This document shows positions 46,362 to 55,013 of a stretch of DNA of 64,000 nt, piece after piece. The first letter of the stretch is position 1, and each line of letters starts with the position of its first letter. Source of the stretch: Dactylococcopsis salina PCC 8305. Lineage in GTDB: Bacteria > Cyanobacteriota > Cyanobacteriia > Cyanobacteriales > Rubidibacteraceae. The notes under the pieces are model-generated. The model did not search any database and was not told the origin of the DNA. It worked only from the letters and a program-made list of their open reading frames with translations. The position numbers were made by a program, and so were the translations under genes. The stretch covers positions 3,493,840 through 3,557,839 of the forward strand of contig NC_019780.1 in the NCBI RefSeq assembly GCF_000317615.1, given 5' to 3'.

Positions 46362-46762
46362 TCTTAACTTAACGTTAAATTTGCAATTCTTATCTTTAAC
46401 CTTTGTTTTCCACTGACTATTCCCCAGTTTTTCCACAGCTTTTTGGGAAGTTTTCCACAGTTTCCCCCCTAGTTTTCCACAGTTAGTGACGAGAGAATCA
46501 AGGGTAGAACAGATTTAAATCTCCAAGCGGGTTTTCTCGATCAAAAATCCGTATGTACTGAGTTTAGATGAAGTAATGTAACAAAAAAGAGATTCAAAGC
46601 CTTATTACTCCGTTTAGGTTGAGATCAAGCCCAGAAATCTGTAACATTTCTCAGCATTGACAAAATGCCCCCCTCTTAGACGACAATGGAGCGACTAAGC
46701 GTAAATCTAAAACAACCAACGCGCTTGGATTGGTAACTCATTTATTGGAGGGTAAAGTCGCT
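46362..46762. other. Spacer with four clustered DnaA boxes (candidate oriC or DnaA-binding locus)
   Basis: Within 76 bases there are TTTTCCACT (46406-46414) and three exact TTTTCCACA boxes (46429-46437, 46451-46459, 46473-46481), all in the same direction. TTTTCCACA is the DnaA-box form described for the Synechococcus origin. An AT-rich stretch (46362-46405) lies next to the boxes and could act as an unwinding element. No dnaA or dnaN is in the window. The rest of the spacer shows no gene. Confidence 0.6.
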
Positions 46763-46978
46763 GTGAGAACGAACGTTAACCTTTCGACAGAAATTCCCCA
46801 AGAGCTTCACGACTCCTTACAACGCTATCTCGATGAACATCCCACATGGAATCAAGATCGTGTATTGGCGGCGGCTCTATCGCTGTTTCTGTTGCAAAAT
46901 AGCCAAAATAAGGTGGAACAGAGTGCGAAGACTTATCGCAGTTGCGCTCAGGTTTATCTCGAAACGTTATTTCAGTAA
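46763..46978 (+). CDS. DUF2811 small cyanobacterial protein
   Basis: A 71-residue protein (RTNVNLSTEIPQELHDSLQR, YLDEHPTWNQDRVLAAALSL, then FLLQ) with the ribbon-helix-helix-like layout of DUF2811 and the terminal YLETLF motif. The GTG at 46763 has GGAGGG 10 bases upstream and is preferred over a TTG at 46730. It lies 30 bases before the PPOX gene. It may bind DNA; the function is unknown. Confidence 0.75.
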   Translation: MRTNVNLSTEIPQELHDSLQRYLDEHPTWNQDRVLAAALSLFLLQNSQNKVEQSAKTYRSCAQVYLETLFQ

Positions 46979-47008
46979 AATGGTTCTGTAAGTTAGGAAA
47001 CGGGGAAG

Positions 47009-48394
47009 ATGGTAGAGACTTTAATTGTCGGAGCAGGAATTAGTGGTTTGACCACTGCTTATCGGTTACATGAGCAACAACATGAGGTGATGGTAGCCGA
47101 AAAGAACGATCGAGCAGGGGGAAACATTACCAGCAAAGCCAGTGGGGGTTTCCTCTGGGAAGAAGGACCCAATAGCTTTTCCCCGACCCCAGAATTGCTA
47201 AAACTGGCGGTAGATGTGGGGTTAAAAGATGAGTTCGTATTTGCCGATCCGACGCTTCCCCGTTATGTTTATTGGCAGGGGAAACTACTTCCTGTTCCCA
47301 TGAGTCCCCCAGCGGCGGTAAAATCGCAACTACTGAGTCCATTGGGGAAACTGCGAGCGTTAACGGGTGCGATCGGGTTTGTTCCCCCAAAGGTGGCGAC
47401 TGAAGAAGAAACAGTGGCGGAATTTTTCACCCGTCATTTAGGCTCGGAAGTGGCGCAGCGATTGGTGAGTCCTTTTGTTTCTGGGGTGTATGCTGGAGAT
47501 GTGGCAAACTTGAGCGCTTCGGCAGCTTTTGCACGAGTGACGCAATTGGCGGATGTGGGAGGCGGATTGGTTGCTGGGGCAATTTTATCTCGTGGCAAGA
47601 AAAAAAAGGCAACCACTGAGGTTAATTCAGAGATTCCCAAAACGCGATCGGGAGAATTAGGATCATTTCGAGAAGGGTTACAGCAATTACCAAGCTCGAT
47701 CGCCCGTAAATTAGGAGAGGCGGTAAAATTCAATTGGGAACTAAAACAGATTTCCCAGACTTCAGAAGCGGGCTACATTGCCACTTTTTCCACCCCAGAA
47801 GGAGAACAAAACGTGGAAGCGCAGCAAATCATCCTCACGACTCCTGCTTATGTTAACGCTCCAATTTTACAAGACTTATCCCCAGAAGCGAGTCAAGCGC
47901 TGAGAGAAATTGATTATCCGCCAGTGGCTTGTGTGGTTCTCGCGTATCCCGATGAAGCCTTCAGTGTGCCATTAGACGGGTTTGGTAATCTCAATCCGCG
48001 TAGTGAAGGAGTCCGTACTTTAGGAACAATTTGGTCTTCTACTTTGTTTTCTGGACGTACTCCTCAAGGTTGGCAGATTCTGACTAATTTTATCGGCGGC
48101 GCAACTGATCCTGAAATTGCTCAACTCAGTGAAGAAGAGATTGTTCAACAAGTCCATCAAGACTTACAGAAAACCATAGTTAAACCGAATACGACACCGA
48201 AACCCCTAGCGGTTCATTTATGGTCGCAAGCGATTCCTCAATATACCCTTGGACATCTCGATCGAATCGCGAGAATTAAAGAGAGTTTGAAACCGTTTTC
48301 GGGGCTATTTTTATCCAGCAACTATCTTGATGGCGTTGCGTTAGGAGATTGTGTGCGGCGCGGGGAAGAAACAGCAGCCCAGATTCTTAGATAA
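47009..48394 (+). CDS. hemY: Protoporphyrinogen IX oxidase (oxygen-dependent type)
   Basis: It oxidises protoporphyrinogen IX to protoporphyrin IX, the branch point of heme and chlorophyll. The 461-residue FAD protein begins VETLIVGAGISGLTTAYRLHEQQHEVMVAEKNDRAGGNI (Rossmann dinucleotide fold), with GFLWEEGPNSFSP, FVSGVYAGDVANLSASAAF and the C-terminal FLSSNYLDGVALGDCVRRG that closes the FAD site. This matches the HemY/PPX class (often annotated hemG in cyanobacteria). Confidence 0.93.
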   Translation: MVETLIVGAGISGLTTAYRLHEQQHEVMVAEKNDRAGGNITSKASGGFLWEEGPNSFSPTPELLKLAVDVGLKDEFVFADPTLPRYVYWQGKLLPVPMSPPAAVKSQLLSPLGKLRALTGAIGFVPPKVATEEETVAEFFTRHLGSEVAQRLVSPFVSGVYAGDVANLSASAAFARVTQLADVGGGLVAGAILSRGKKKKATTEVNSEIPKTRSGELGSFREGLQQLPSSIARKLGEAVKFNWELKQISQTSEAGYIATFSTPEGEQNVEAQQIILTTPAYVNAPILQDLSPEASQALREIDYPPVACVVLAYPDEAFSVPLDGFGNLNPRSEGVRTLGTIWSSTLFSGRTPQGWQILTNFIGGATDPEIAQLSEEEIVQQVHQDLQKTIVKPNTTPKPLAVHLWSQAIPQYTLGHLDRIARIKESLKPFSGLFLSSNYLDGVALGDCVRRGEETAAQILR

Positions 48395-48452
48395 ACCGTA
48401 GGTTGGGTGGAGAAGACGAAACCCAACACTAATCAGACAAACCGTAGGTTGG

Positions 48453-48480
48453 GTAGAGACGTTCCATGGAACGTCTCCAC
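48453..48480. repeat. REP-like palindrome
   Basis: GTAGAGAC-type palindrome centred on AGACGTTCCATGGAACGTCT with one arm mismatch (CTCCAC), flanked by GTAGGTTGGGT and GAAACCCAACA. It occupies most of the 133-base spacer between hemY and pth. Confidence 0.88.
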
Positions 48481-48527
48481 ACGAAACCCAACACCAATCA
48501 GTAACCAGTTATCAAAAATCAATCAGA

Positions 48528-49100
48528 ATGTCAGAGATTAAATTAATTGTGGGTTTAGGAAACCCAGGAGATAAATATGATAAAACTCGCCATAATATCG
48601 GGTTTGAGGTGGTCGATGCGATCGCCAAAGATTGGGGACTAGAATGGCGAGAAAATAATCGTTTTAAGGGAAATTACAGTGAGGGATTTGTCCCTAACCT
48701 CGGAAAAATAAGATTGTTGAAGCCAACCACTTACATGAATCATTCTGGACAAGCCGTTCGATCGGTGTGTGATTGGTATAAAATCGCTCCTGAATCAGTT
48801 TTAATTATCTATGATGATCTTGATCTACCAGTGGGAAAACTACGTTTGCGCCTTTCTGGATCGGCTGGAGGACATAATGGTATCAAATCAATTATTGCTC
48901 ATTTAGGAACGCAGCAATTTCCTCGACTTCGCATTGGGATTAAAAAAACCGATACAGTTAAGGATACAATCAGCCATGTTTTAGGGAAGTTTTCTCCTGA
49001 TGAACAGCCTTATATTAAAGAAGCGTTAGCCATTGCGCCAAAAGTGTTGGAAACAGTGTTAAGTGATGGTTTCGAGAAAGCCATGAATCTGTATAACTAA
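48528..49100 (+). CDS. pth: Peptidyl-tRNA hydrolase
   Basis: Pth frees tRNA from peptidyl-tRNA dropped by ribosomes. The 190-residue protein has IVGLGNPGDKYDKTRHNIGFEVVD (catalytic H22), KPTTYMNHSGQAV, IYDDLDLPVGKLRLR and GGHNGIKSIIAHLGTQQFPRLRIGI, the complete family pattern. Its last four bases overlap the convergent plmA stop. Confidence 0.96.
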   Translation: MSEIKLIVGLGNPGDKYDKTRHNIGFEVVDAIAKDWGLEWRENNRFKGNYSEGFVPNLGKIRLLKPTTYMNHSGQAVRSVCDWYKIAPESVLIIYDDLDLPVGKLRLRLSGSAGGHNGIKSIIAHLGTQQFPRLRIGIKKTDTVKDTISHVLGKFSPDEQPYIKEALAIAPKVLETVLSDGFEKAMNLYN

Positions 49101-50116
49101 GAACTTGTGCTTTCAGATTTTCCTAATCCTAATTCTTGTCGTAGCAGACGAATCGACTCAGCACTGATATAATTATCGCTACAGATCACTTGTGGCAATC
49201 GAATCAGATCATCTGAAATTTCCTGAACCGTGCGTTTGACTTGGGAATAACTACCTTGATCGCAGACAATGGTTTGTGCGGTGCGAACTAACGCTTTCAG
49301 TCTGGGAAAATCAGTGGTTTGGGCGCTCATTACCAGTAGTTCGTCTCCCCGTAAACTATGAATAATCCGTTCGGCGGCATCCAAAAATCCAGAACTGAGG
49401 CTGACAATCCCTAAACAGGTGTTGGCTTTAAGTTGAGTAATAATTTTAATTTCCTCCGCATAGTTATAAATATCAACAGGAATGACGCGCACTGATTTGG
49501 GAGCGGCGATCGCTTCCACATCTTTGATAAAATAACGGCTAGTGACGATCGTTGCCGAGTCTGTCTCTTCTAACACTTCCGCCAGTTGTTCAATTAGCAC
49601 TAATTGAGTAGGAACGCCTAACGTCGGTTCGAGGTCTTGTAGAATTAATTGTCCCGCACCGAAATCGCTTTCGGGAACACTTACCAAAACTTGAGCGCTA
49701 CATTGTAATCGCCAGTTAATTTCGGAGAGAAAAATCTCTCGTATTTGCGGTAAGGAATAACCTAAACTGAGCAGTTCATTAATCCCATTTTGCACCGCTT
49801 GTTCTGTCTTTTCGGGGAAATCATCAGCTTCAGAAGCAACTGGCTGAGAGAGGTGTCGGTTTCCCGCTTCGTGACCTTGGGCCTTCACATAAATCCCAGA
49901 ACCAGCGAGAGATTCGACTAATCCAGTTTCTTCCAGTTGGCGATAGACTTTGCTGATGGTGTTGCGATGTAATCCTGTCATCATCGCCAGTTGTCGGGTA
50001 CTCGGAAGACGATGACCTGGGGGATACTGTCGGGAGGCGATCGCAAATTGAATTTGATCAAAAAGCTGTTTGGAGGCGGGAATTTCGCTGTCCAGTTTGA
50101 TGTGAAATTTAACCAT
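49097..50116 (-). CDS. plmA: GntR-family regulator PlmA
   Basis: A 339-residue protein. Residues 1-80 (FHIKLDSEIPASKQLFDQIQ, FAIASRQYPPGHRLPSTRQL, then AMMTGLHRNTISKVYRQLEETGLVESLAGSGIYV) form a GntR winged helix. The C-terminal 230 residues are the cyanobacteria-specific effector domain. PlmA was first linked to plasmid maintenance and later shown to bind the PII-PipX complex, so it probably connects nitrogen/energy status to expression. It is convergent with pth and overlaps it by four bases. Confidence 0.88.
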   Translation of the reverse strand: MVKFHIKLDSEIPASKQLFDQIQFAIASRQYPPGHRLPSTRQLAMMTGLHRNTISKVYRQLEETGLVESLAGSGIYVKAQGHEAGNRHLSQPVASEADDFPEKTEQAVQNGINELLSLGYSLPQIREIFLSEINWRLQCSAQVLVSVPESDFGAGQLILQDLEPTLGVPTQLVLIEQLAEVLEETDSATIVTSRYFIKDVEAIAAPKSVRVIPVDIYNYAEEIKIITQLKANTCLGIVSLSSGFLDAAERIIHSLRGDELLVMSAQTTDFPRLKALVRTAQTIVCDQGSYSQVKRTVQEISDDLIRLPQVICSDNYISAESIRLLRQELGLGKSESTSS

Positions 50117-50274
50117 CTGCTCAATTACTCCCTCGATCGCGCTTTCAATTCTAATCCTAGTTTAAGTGATTTCCAGAATTTTTGGTTTTAAGACTTGCAT
50201 AATCTTAATTGTCGTGCTTTAATGGAAAAGCTGAGGAAATAAATATTCTTGGTGAAATTGTTTTCCCTTTTTTC

Positions 50275-50358
50275 GGGGGTGTGGCGGAATGGTAGACGCT
50301 GCGGACTTAAAATCCGTTGACCGTAAAGGTCGTGAGAGTTCAAGTCTCTCCACCCCCA
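50275..50358 (+). tRNA. tRNA-Leu (anticodon TAA), intronless
   Basis: An 84-nt class II tRNA: acceptor GGGGGTG (50275-50281) pairs with CACCCCC (50351-50357), discriminator A at 50358. The anticodon arm GCGGA-CTTAAAA-TCCGT gives TAA. The long variable arm is ACCGTAAAGGT and the T-arm carries GTTCAAGTC. The group I intron found here in many cyanobacteria is absent. The 3' end directly abuts a decayed foreign gene. Confidence 0.96.
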
Positions 50359-50713
50359 TCAGTTTCAGAAAATTCCCAAAACGGGCTACGACAACATTGG
50401 CTTAGATTTGGCTGAATTTTCCTTAAATGAAAACCTTGTAAACGATGGGAAACAGCGACGGAAGGGGTCACAAAATGAAACCGAACGCTATACAACTGAG
50501 CTTGTTTTGAAACTATTAAAAAAGCGGTTGTTTTCCTCTCCTGCTGCGTTTTTAAGCATCCTCGAACAGCATGAAAGCAGTTTAAAACAAGCACAGAAAC
50601 GCCCTTCCCGTCAGTTGATGAAACCCACTGTGGAGATTTTACAGCGTCAGTTAGATGCGAATGAGGAATATGAAGAATTTACAGAAAGCGCGATCGCAGC
50701 CACTTCTCCCTGA
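50359..50713 (+). pseudogene. Fragment of a SNF2-type helicase (DISARM DrmD-like)
   Basis: The open stretch 50408-50713 contains NETERYTTELVLKLLKKRLF then SSPAAFLSILEQHESSLKQA, a block seen in the helicase C-terminal half of large SNF2-family proteins such as DISARM DrmD. Neither the ATPase motifs nor the rest of the gene is present. It starts without a ribosome-binding site right after the tRNA 3' end and stops after about 100 codons, so it is a remnant. The match is from memory and moderate. Confidence 0.5.
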
Positions 50714-50764
50714 TTTCGGGAATTATCTGCAGAAGAACAGCACAATCTCGATCGAATCTCAATC

Positions 50765-51670
50765 ATGCAGAATCTTATTTATTCTAACTTTAGCCTCGCT
50801 GCCTTGTTTGTTTTACTTTGGAATTCTGGCTTTATTGGTGCTGAGTATGGTTTACCTTACACAGGAACATTTACCTTATTATTTTGGCGTTATGGCGCAC
50901 TGACGCTAGTTTTATTCGCCTATCTACTTCTCACCAAACAGTTAGCCCGACAACCCTTAAAAACGATTCTTCACACCTCTTTAGTGGGAGTTTTAGCTCA
51001 TGGGGTGTGGCTCAGTTGTGCTTTACTTGCCTTAGAACAAAATGTTCCAGCGGGAATTGTTGCTCTGGTTGTGGCGTTACAACCCCTTGCTACTGGTGCT
51101 TTTTCTGGGTTAGTGGTGGGAGAACAAGCCAGTCGATGGCAATGGTTAGGATTAATTACGGGATTTCTAGGCGTTGCGATCGCGGTGGGAACTCGTATTC
51201 AGGTTAATGACGAAGCCTCATTCTTTGGTTATTTTATCCCCTTTGGTTCGGTAATCGCAATTACGATCGCCAGTTTACTACAAAGGCGACGAGAAACTTC
51301 ATCCCAGAATTATCCTCGTCTTTCTGTTGCCGAAACCTTGTTTTATCAAAGTTTTGCCACTGTTTTAATCCTTACTTTACCTGCGGTTAGTATAGAAAAA
51401 TTAGAGATTCAGTGGAATTTAGCACTGATAGCAACTTTAAGCTGGTTAATTCTCGGTGTTTCTCTTGCTTCCTACGGTTTAATGTGGAAACTCCTTTCTC
51501 GTCTTGATGCTACCCGCGTCGCCAGTTTATTTTATCTCGGCCCACCAGTAACCATGGCGATGGCTTGGGTGGCTTTTGGGGATACCCCACAACTGGCAGA
51601 TATAATCGGTTTATTGGTGGTAACGGCGGGGGTGATGTTTGTACAGTTTCCTCAACTTCGCCCTCGTTGA
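50765..51670 (+). CDS. DMT-superfamily transporter (EamA/RhaT)
   Basis: A 301-residue membrane protein with ten predicted helices in two EamA repeats: FVLLWNSGFIGAEYGLPYTG, FTLLFWRYGALTLVL, and GLITGFLGVAIAVGTRIQV at the end of repeat one; the second repeat ends VASLFYLGPPVTMAMAWVAFGDT and IIGLLVVTAGVMF. Such proteins export metabolites or amino acids; the substrate is unknown. Confidence 0.88.
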   Translation: MQNLIYSNFSLAALFVLLWNSGFIGAEYGLPYTGTFTLLFWRYGALTLVLFAYLLLTKQLARQPLKTILHTSLVGVLAHGVWLSCALLALEQNVPAGIVALVVALQPLATGAFSGLVVGEQASRWQWLGLITGFLGVAIAVGTRIQVNDEASFFGYFIPFGSVIAITIASLLQRRRETSSQNYPRLSVAETLFYQSFATVLILTLPAVSIEKLEIQWNLALIATLSWLILGVSLASYGLMWKLLSRLDATRVASLFYLGPPVTMAMAWVAFGDTPQLADIIGLLVVTAGVMFVQFPQLRPR

Positions 51671-51737
51671 TCATCTTTTGGCATTTGTCATATAGGCTAG
51701 AGGTGAAGATCGAATCAATTGCGGAGTCGTTAATACT

Positions 51738-51995
51738 ATGCCAGAATCTAACCCCAGTAAAGATGATTTTCTCTATCCCCATTATTCTTATCATGGGGAG
51801 GCGAAACCAGAAAACATCGTTTTTAATGCTAATTTACAGGAGTTTGCTCAACGGGTGAATTATATCTGTAATTTGGAAACTGGCGGCAAAATTACCAGTA
51901 ATGAAGCATATCAGCAAATTAAAGAATTATGGCAACAGTTGGATTCTTCACGGGAAGGTTTAGGGATTAGTGAGGAATCAGATGGCCCTGAATGA
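51738..51995 (+). CDS. Small conserved cyanobacterial protein (DUF7219-like)
   Basis: An 85-residue acidic protein: DDFLYPHYSYHGEAKPENIV, FNANLQEFAQRVNYICNLE and TGGKITSNEAYQQIKELWQQL. It has a single helical domain and no membrane segment. I recall this FNANLQEFAQRV pattern from a widespread cyanobacterial family but know no function. It lies 62 bases before the next small gene in the same direction. Confidence 0.65.
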   Translation: MPESNPSKDDFLYPHYSYHGEAKPENIVFNANLQEFAQRVNYICNLETGGKITSNEAYQQIKELWQQLDSSREGLGISEESDGPE

Positions 51996-52057
51996 TTGAC
52001 AGATTACAATTCTTATTAAGAGCAAGACACGATTTAAGAGAATTGAAAAGATAAGTT

Positions 52058-52426
52058 ATGAGTGATCCTATATTTTGGCTGGCGTTGTCCTTGTTTCTCG
52101 TTGCGATTAGTTTAACCGCCGTGTTAGTGGCGGCGTTTCCTGTCTTTTTGGAGTTAGCAAGGGTGGCGCGTAGTGCAGAAAAAATTTTGGATATGCTACA
52201 GCAAGAGTTACCTGCAATTTTAAAGTCCCTTCGTCTGACTGGAGAGGAAGTAACGGAACTCACTAATGATGTTAATGGTAGCGTGAAAAGTGCAACGAAA
52301 GTGATTCAACAGTTCGATCGAGGCGTGACGACGGCAAAAAATCAAGCGCAAGGGGTAAAAAAACAGACTCGTGGGGTGATTACAGGGATTAAAGTGGCTT
52401 GGAAAACCTGGCGCGATCGAGCCTAG
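52058..52426 (+). CDS. DUF948-like membrane-anchored protein
   Basis: A 122-residue protein with one N-terminal membrane helix (FWLALSLFLVAISLTAVLVAAFPVF) followed by a long amphipathic coiled coil (ILDMLQQELPAILKSLRLTGEEVTELTNDVNG..) and a basic tail. The layout is that of DUF948-type proteins in cyanobacteria. The function is unknown; it may scaffold at the membrane. Confidence 0.65.
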   Translation: MSDPIFWLALSLFLVAISLTAVLVAAFPVFLELARVARSAEKILDMLQQELPAILKSLRLTGEEVTELTNDVNGSVKSATKVIQQFDRGVTTAKNQAQGVKKQTRGVITGIKVAWKTWRDRA

Positions 52427-52438
52427 TTTCCCATTTTC

Positions 52439-53203
52439 CTAGTCAGCATCAGGATCAATCCCCATCGCACGAAGTTTCGCTTCTAATCTGCTTTTTTCCG
52501 CTTGTGCTTGTTGGGCTTCTGTTCGCGCTTGTTGGGCTTCTGCTTGCGCTTGTTGGGCTTCTGCTTGCGCTTGTTGGGCTTCTGCTTGCGCTGCGAGTGC
52601 GATTTCTCCTCTAGTTGGCAACACATTCCCCTCAAGATCAGCCCATCTCAACCAAGTGGTTGTTACTCCTTCATAATCACCCGTCCATCGAGTTAAATAG
52701 AGTTGTAATCCTTGGCAAAAATAGCCTTTTTCTTCCCAGGTTAAAGGTTGATACATTCTTCCATTCAAGCGAAAACCAGCAAAATCTTCGGGATTAAAGG
52801 GATCATACCAAAAGTATTCGGGAATACGCATTTGGTCTTGATAAACATCTTTTTTTGTGGTTTTATCATATCTGGCGGTACTTTCGGAAAGTAATTCTAC
52901 AATTACATCAGGAGTTTTCCCTTCTTCCCAAACGACCCAACTTTTTCGTTCCACTTTTGGAACATCTAACACGGCAAAAAAATCAGGTCCTTTGAAATCT
53001 TCATTTTTCAGTTGTACTGCACTGTAATAAATAAACATATTACCGCCAATGTATCCCTGATCTTGTTTTTCGATCCATGGATATAAAGCATGAATTAATA
53101 AATCCATTTGCATTTTATGTCGTTGAGTTTCCATAGGAATACCATCATCACAAGGGAGTTGATCTTGAGTCGGTAGTGCGATCGATTCGGTTGTAGAAAT
53201 CAT
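52439..53203 (-). CDS. Uma2-family putative PD-(D/E)XK endonuclease
   Basis: A 254-residue member of the Uma2/DUF820 family, which is highly amplified in cyanobacteria. The nuclease signature is PDVIVELLSESTARYDKTTKKDVYQDQMRIPEYFWYDP. The C-terminal 45 residues are AQAEAQQ heptapeptides (DNA 21-mers at 52505-52592) forming a coiled coil. The ATG at 53203 has AGGAGAA upstream and starts the conserved part; an upstream ATG would add 46 residues encoded by a repeat. The role is unproven. Confidence 0.85.
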   Translation of the reverse strand: MISTTESIALPTQDQLPCDDGIPMETQRHKMQMDLLIHALYPWIEKQDQGYIGGNMFIYYSAVQLKNEDFKGPDFFAVLDVPKVERKSWVVWEEGKTPDVIVELLSESTARYDKTTKKDVYQDQMRIPEYFWYDPFNPEDFAGFRLNGRMYQPLTWEEKGYFCQGLQLYLTRWTGDYEGVTTTWLRWADLEGNVLPTRGEIALAAQAEAQQAQAEAQQAQAEAQQARTEAQQAQAEKSRLEAKLRAMGIDPDAD

Positions 53204-53236
53204 AACTTTTATTCTCCTGTTAATTGCCATAAAATG

Positions 53237-53310
53237 ATCGATTAAGCCCCCCTTAATAAGGGGGGTTTGGGGGGATCGACTGTTACCTGAATTGTTGAAA
53301 ATGGTATAAT
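53237..53310. repeat. G/C-hairpin repeat upstream of the Uma2 gene
   Basis: CCCCCCTTAATAAGGGGGG is a palindromic hairpin, followed by TTTGGGGGGATCGAC and, near 53305, AAATGGTATAAT. It resembles the right half of the element at 11337-11453. Confidence 0.6.
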
Positions 53311-53342
53311 AATGACGATTATCCCCAATTAGGAAAATCATT

Positions 53343-53756
53343 TTAACGCCAATAACGACGACCTTTCCAAAATACTCCCACCATAATTCCGAGTAAGGCG
53401 GGATAGGAAAATTGGACTAGAAAACTCGGTAAAGGAAGCAAACCCGTTAAGGCTAAAGCAATCACTAAACACAGCACTAGCGCCCACAAACTACCAGCAT
53501 TTAAAAACACTTGTGAACGGAATTGATCACAGATATAAACCCCTAAAATGCCAATACCGCCAGCAACGGCTAAGGGAATTAACATTCCTAAAGGTGGGGA
53601 AAATAAAAAGGAAATGCTCGATCGAAACGGTTCAGAATTAGCGAGTAAAAAAATTAATAAATAGTCGATCGCGCTAACAATGGCGACAGTTGTTAACGCA
53701 ATCAGAGAAAGGGGTTTCCAGGGTTGAGATTTAAACCGACGTAGGGGATCATTCAT
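53343..53756 (-). CDS. Small cyanobacterial membrane protein
   Basis: A 137-residue protein with four hydrophobic helices (LSLIALTTVAIVSAIDYLLIFLL; GMLIPLAVAGGIGILGVYI; ALVLCLVIALALTGLLP; YPALLGIMVGVFW). The start is the ATG at 53756. It is the last of four closely spaced minus-strand genes beginning with a cysteine desulfurase. I do not recognise a function. Confidence 0.65.
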   Translation of the reverse strand: MNDPLRRFKSQPWKPLSLIALTTVAIVSAIDYLLIFLLANSEPFRSSISFLFSPPLGMLIPLAVAGGIGILGVYICDQFRSQVFLNAGSLWALVLCLVIALALTGLLPLPSFLVQFSYPALLGIMVGVFWKGRRYWR

Positions 53757-53769
53757 AATCAATCATCCG

Positions 53770-54222
53770 TTAACTTGAAGGCGCTTCGGTGGTTTCTGAG
53801 GGCTTAAAAAATCGTTCTGTAATTCTAGCGGTAATAATGTGAGATAGTAAACCAATGGGGCCAGCAAACAGACATAAAATAATAGAATGGACAGTAAAAA
53901 TGCCTTTTTCTTGTCCTTGCCAATAAACCCATGTTCCCACAAATAAATCCATAACTAAAAAATGCGCCCAACCCGTAGCGGCGGCACTTTCTTCGGAAAA
54001 GAGTTTGGTAATTGTTGGCAGATCAGGGTTAGATAAAGCGGCGCCTGATTCTGCGTTTAAGGTATTCGTAAAGAAGAAAACATAAAATCCTACTAATACG
54101 ATAAAGGGGAGGAAAGAGGACATTACTTTTTTAGTAAATCCCCAATTGGGAAGAAAAATAATTAATGTCCAAAAGGGTAAGACGAATAAGTTGGCAATGT
54201 TAAAGACGAGATTGAGATTCAT
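53770..54222 (-). CDS. ABA4-like (DUF4281) membrane protein
   Basis: A 150-residue protein with about four membrane helices and the conserved block ATGWAHFLVMDLFVGTWVYW followed by HSIILCLFAGPIGLLSHI. This matches the ABA4-like family; plant ABA4 is needed for neoxanthin formation, but its cyanobacterial homologues have no settled role. Gaps of 25 and 13 bases link it to its operon neighbours. Confidence 0.85.
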   Translation of the reverse strand: MNLNLVFNIANLFVLPFWTLIIFLPNWGFTKKVMSSFLPFIVLVGFYVFFFTNTLNAESGAALSNPDLPTITKLFSEESAAATGWAHFLVMDLFVGTWVYWQGQEKGIFTVHSIILCLFAGPIGLLSHIITARITERFFKPSETTEAPSS

Positions 54223-54247
54223 TTTTTTTGTTATGTTGGGTTAATGA

Positions 54248-55009
54248 TTACTGACTGAGTGCTTTTAAGAAGCGTTGTAAGTTACTAAAAATTCCTTGCT
54301 TTTTGTAAGACTTTTTAGCAAAAACGGGGGTTTCTTCTTCTGAAACATCTTCTCCTGCTGCTTTTCTTAAGAGACGATCGAGGTCATCTCCGACGGGTTT
54401 TTCTACTTCTTCACAGAAAAATTCATATTGATTTTCTCCTTTTTCGATCCAAAGTTGCCAACCAGAAGGATAACGTTTAAGTAAAGCGGCTTCATCAAGA
54501 GGTTGTAGATAAAAACAACTTTCTAAGGTGCTTAAAAAACGCTCTCGCAGTTGACGGGCGGCGTAACCAATGCCAACCGTGGCAACATCTTCTAGTTGCG
54601 GAATTAGCAAAATAACGGGGCGATCGCCAGCAAGATTACAGAGTTTTTCGACTTTTTGCACTTCCACTGCTGAAGGAGAAACGACCAAGAAAATTTGATC
54701 TTCCTCCGCAACTTTTTTCTCGATCGGTGTGTTGCGGCTGCCTAAATCATTAACATTAAACTCCACATCTGACCAATTTCTTCTTGCTAAAGCTGCCGCG
54801 CCACTATCAGGAAATAATACTTTTAATCCTGAACCATAATCATCAGCAAATAAATCCGTAAATTCTTTGGCAATAGATTCGGCTTTTAACGCAATTTCAG
54901 GAACTTTTAATTCTACCTGTAAGCGAGTTAATCCCGCTTCGAGTGCGGCGACAGTTGATTGTTTTGCTTGCGCGATCGCGCTTTCTAACGTATTAGGAAA
55001 CTCCATCAT
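54248..55009 (-). CDS. DUF1995 family protein
   Basis: A 253-residue soluble protein: FPNTLESAIAQAKQSTVAAL, then LTRLQVELKVPEI, GLKVLFPDSGAAALARRNW, LVVSPSAVEVQKVEKLCNLA, RPVILLIPQLEDVATVGIGY and AARQLRERFL, the DUF1995 pattern shared with the chloroplast PSII-assembly factor LPA3. A photosystem assembly or protein-interaction role is inferred from that homology. It starts four bases after the cysteine desulfurase stop, implying translational coupling. Confidence 0.82.
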   Translation of the reverse strand: MMEFPNTLESAIAQAKQSTVAALEAGLTRLQVELKVPEIALKAESIAKEFTDLFADDYGSGLKVLFPDSGAAALARRNWSDVEFNVNDLGSRNTPIEKKVAEEDQIFLVVSPSAVEVQKVEKLCNLAGDRPVILLIPQLEDVATVGIGYAARQLRERFLSTLESCFYLQPLDEAALLKRYPSGWQLWIEKGENQYEFFCEEVEKPVGDDLDRLLRKAAGEDVSEEETPVFAKKSYKKQGIFSNLQRFLKALSQ

Positions 55010-55013
55010 TTAT

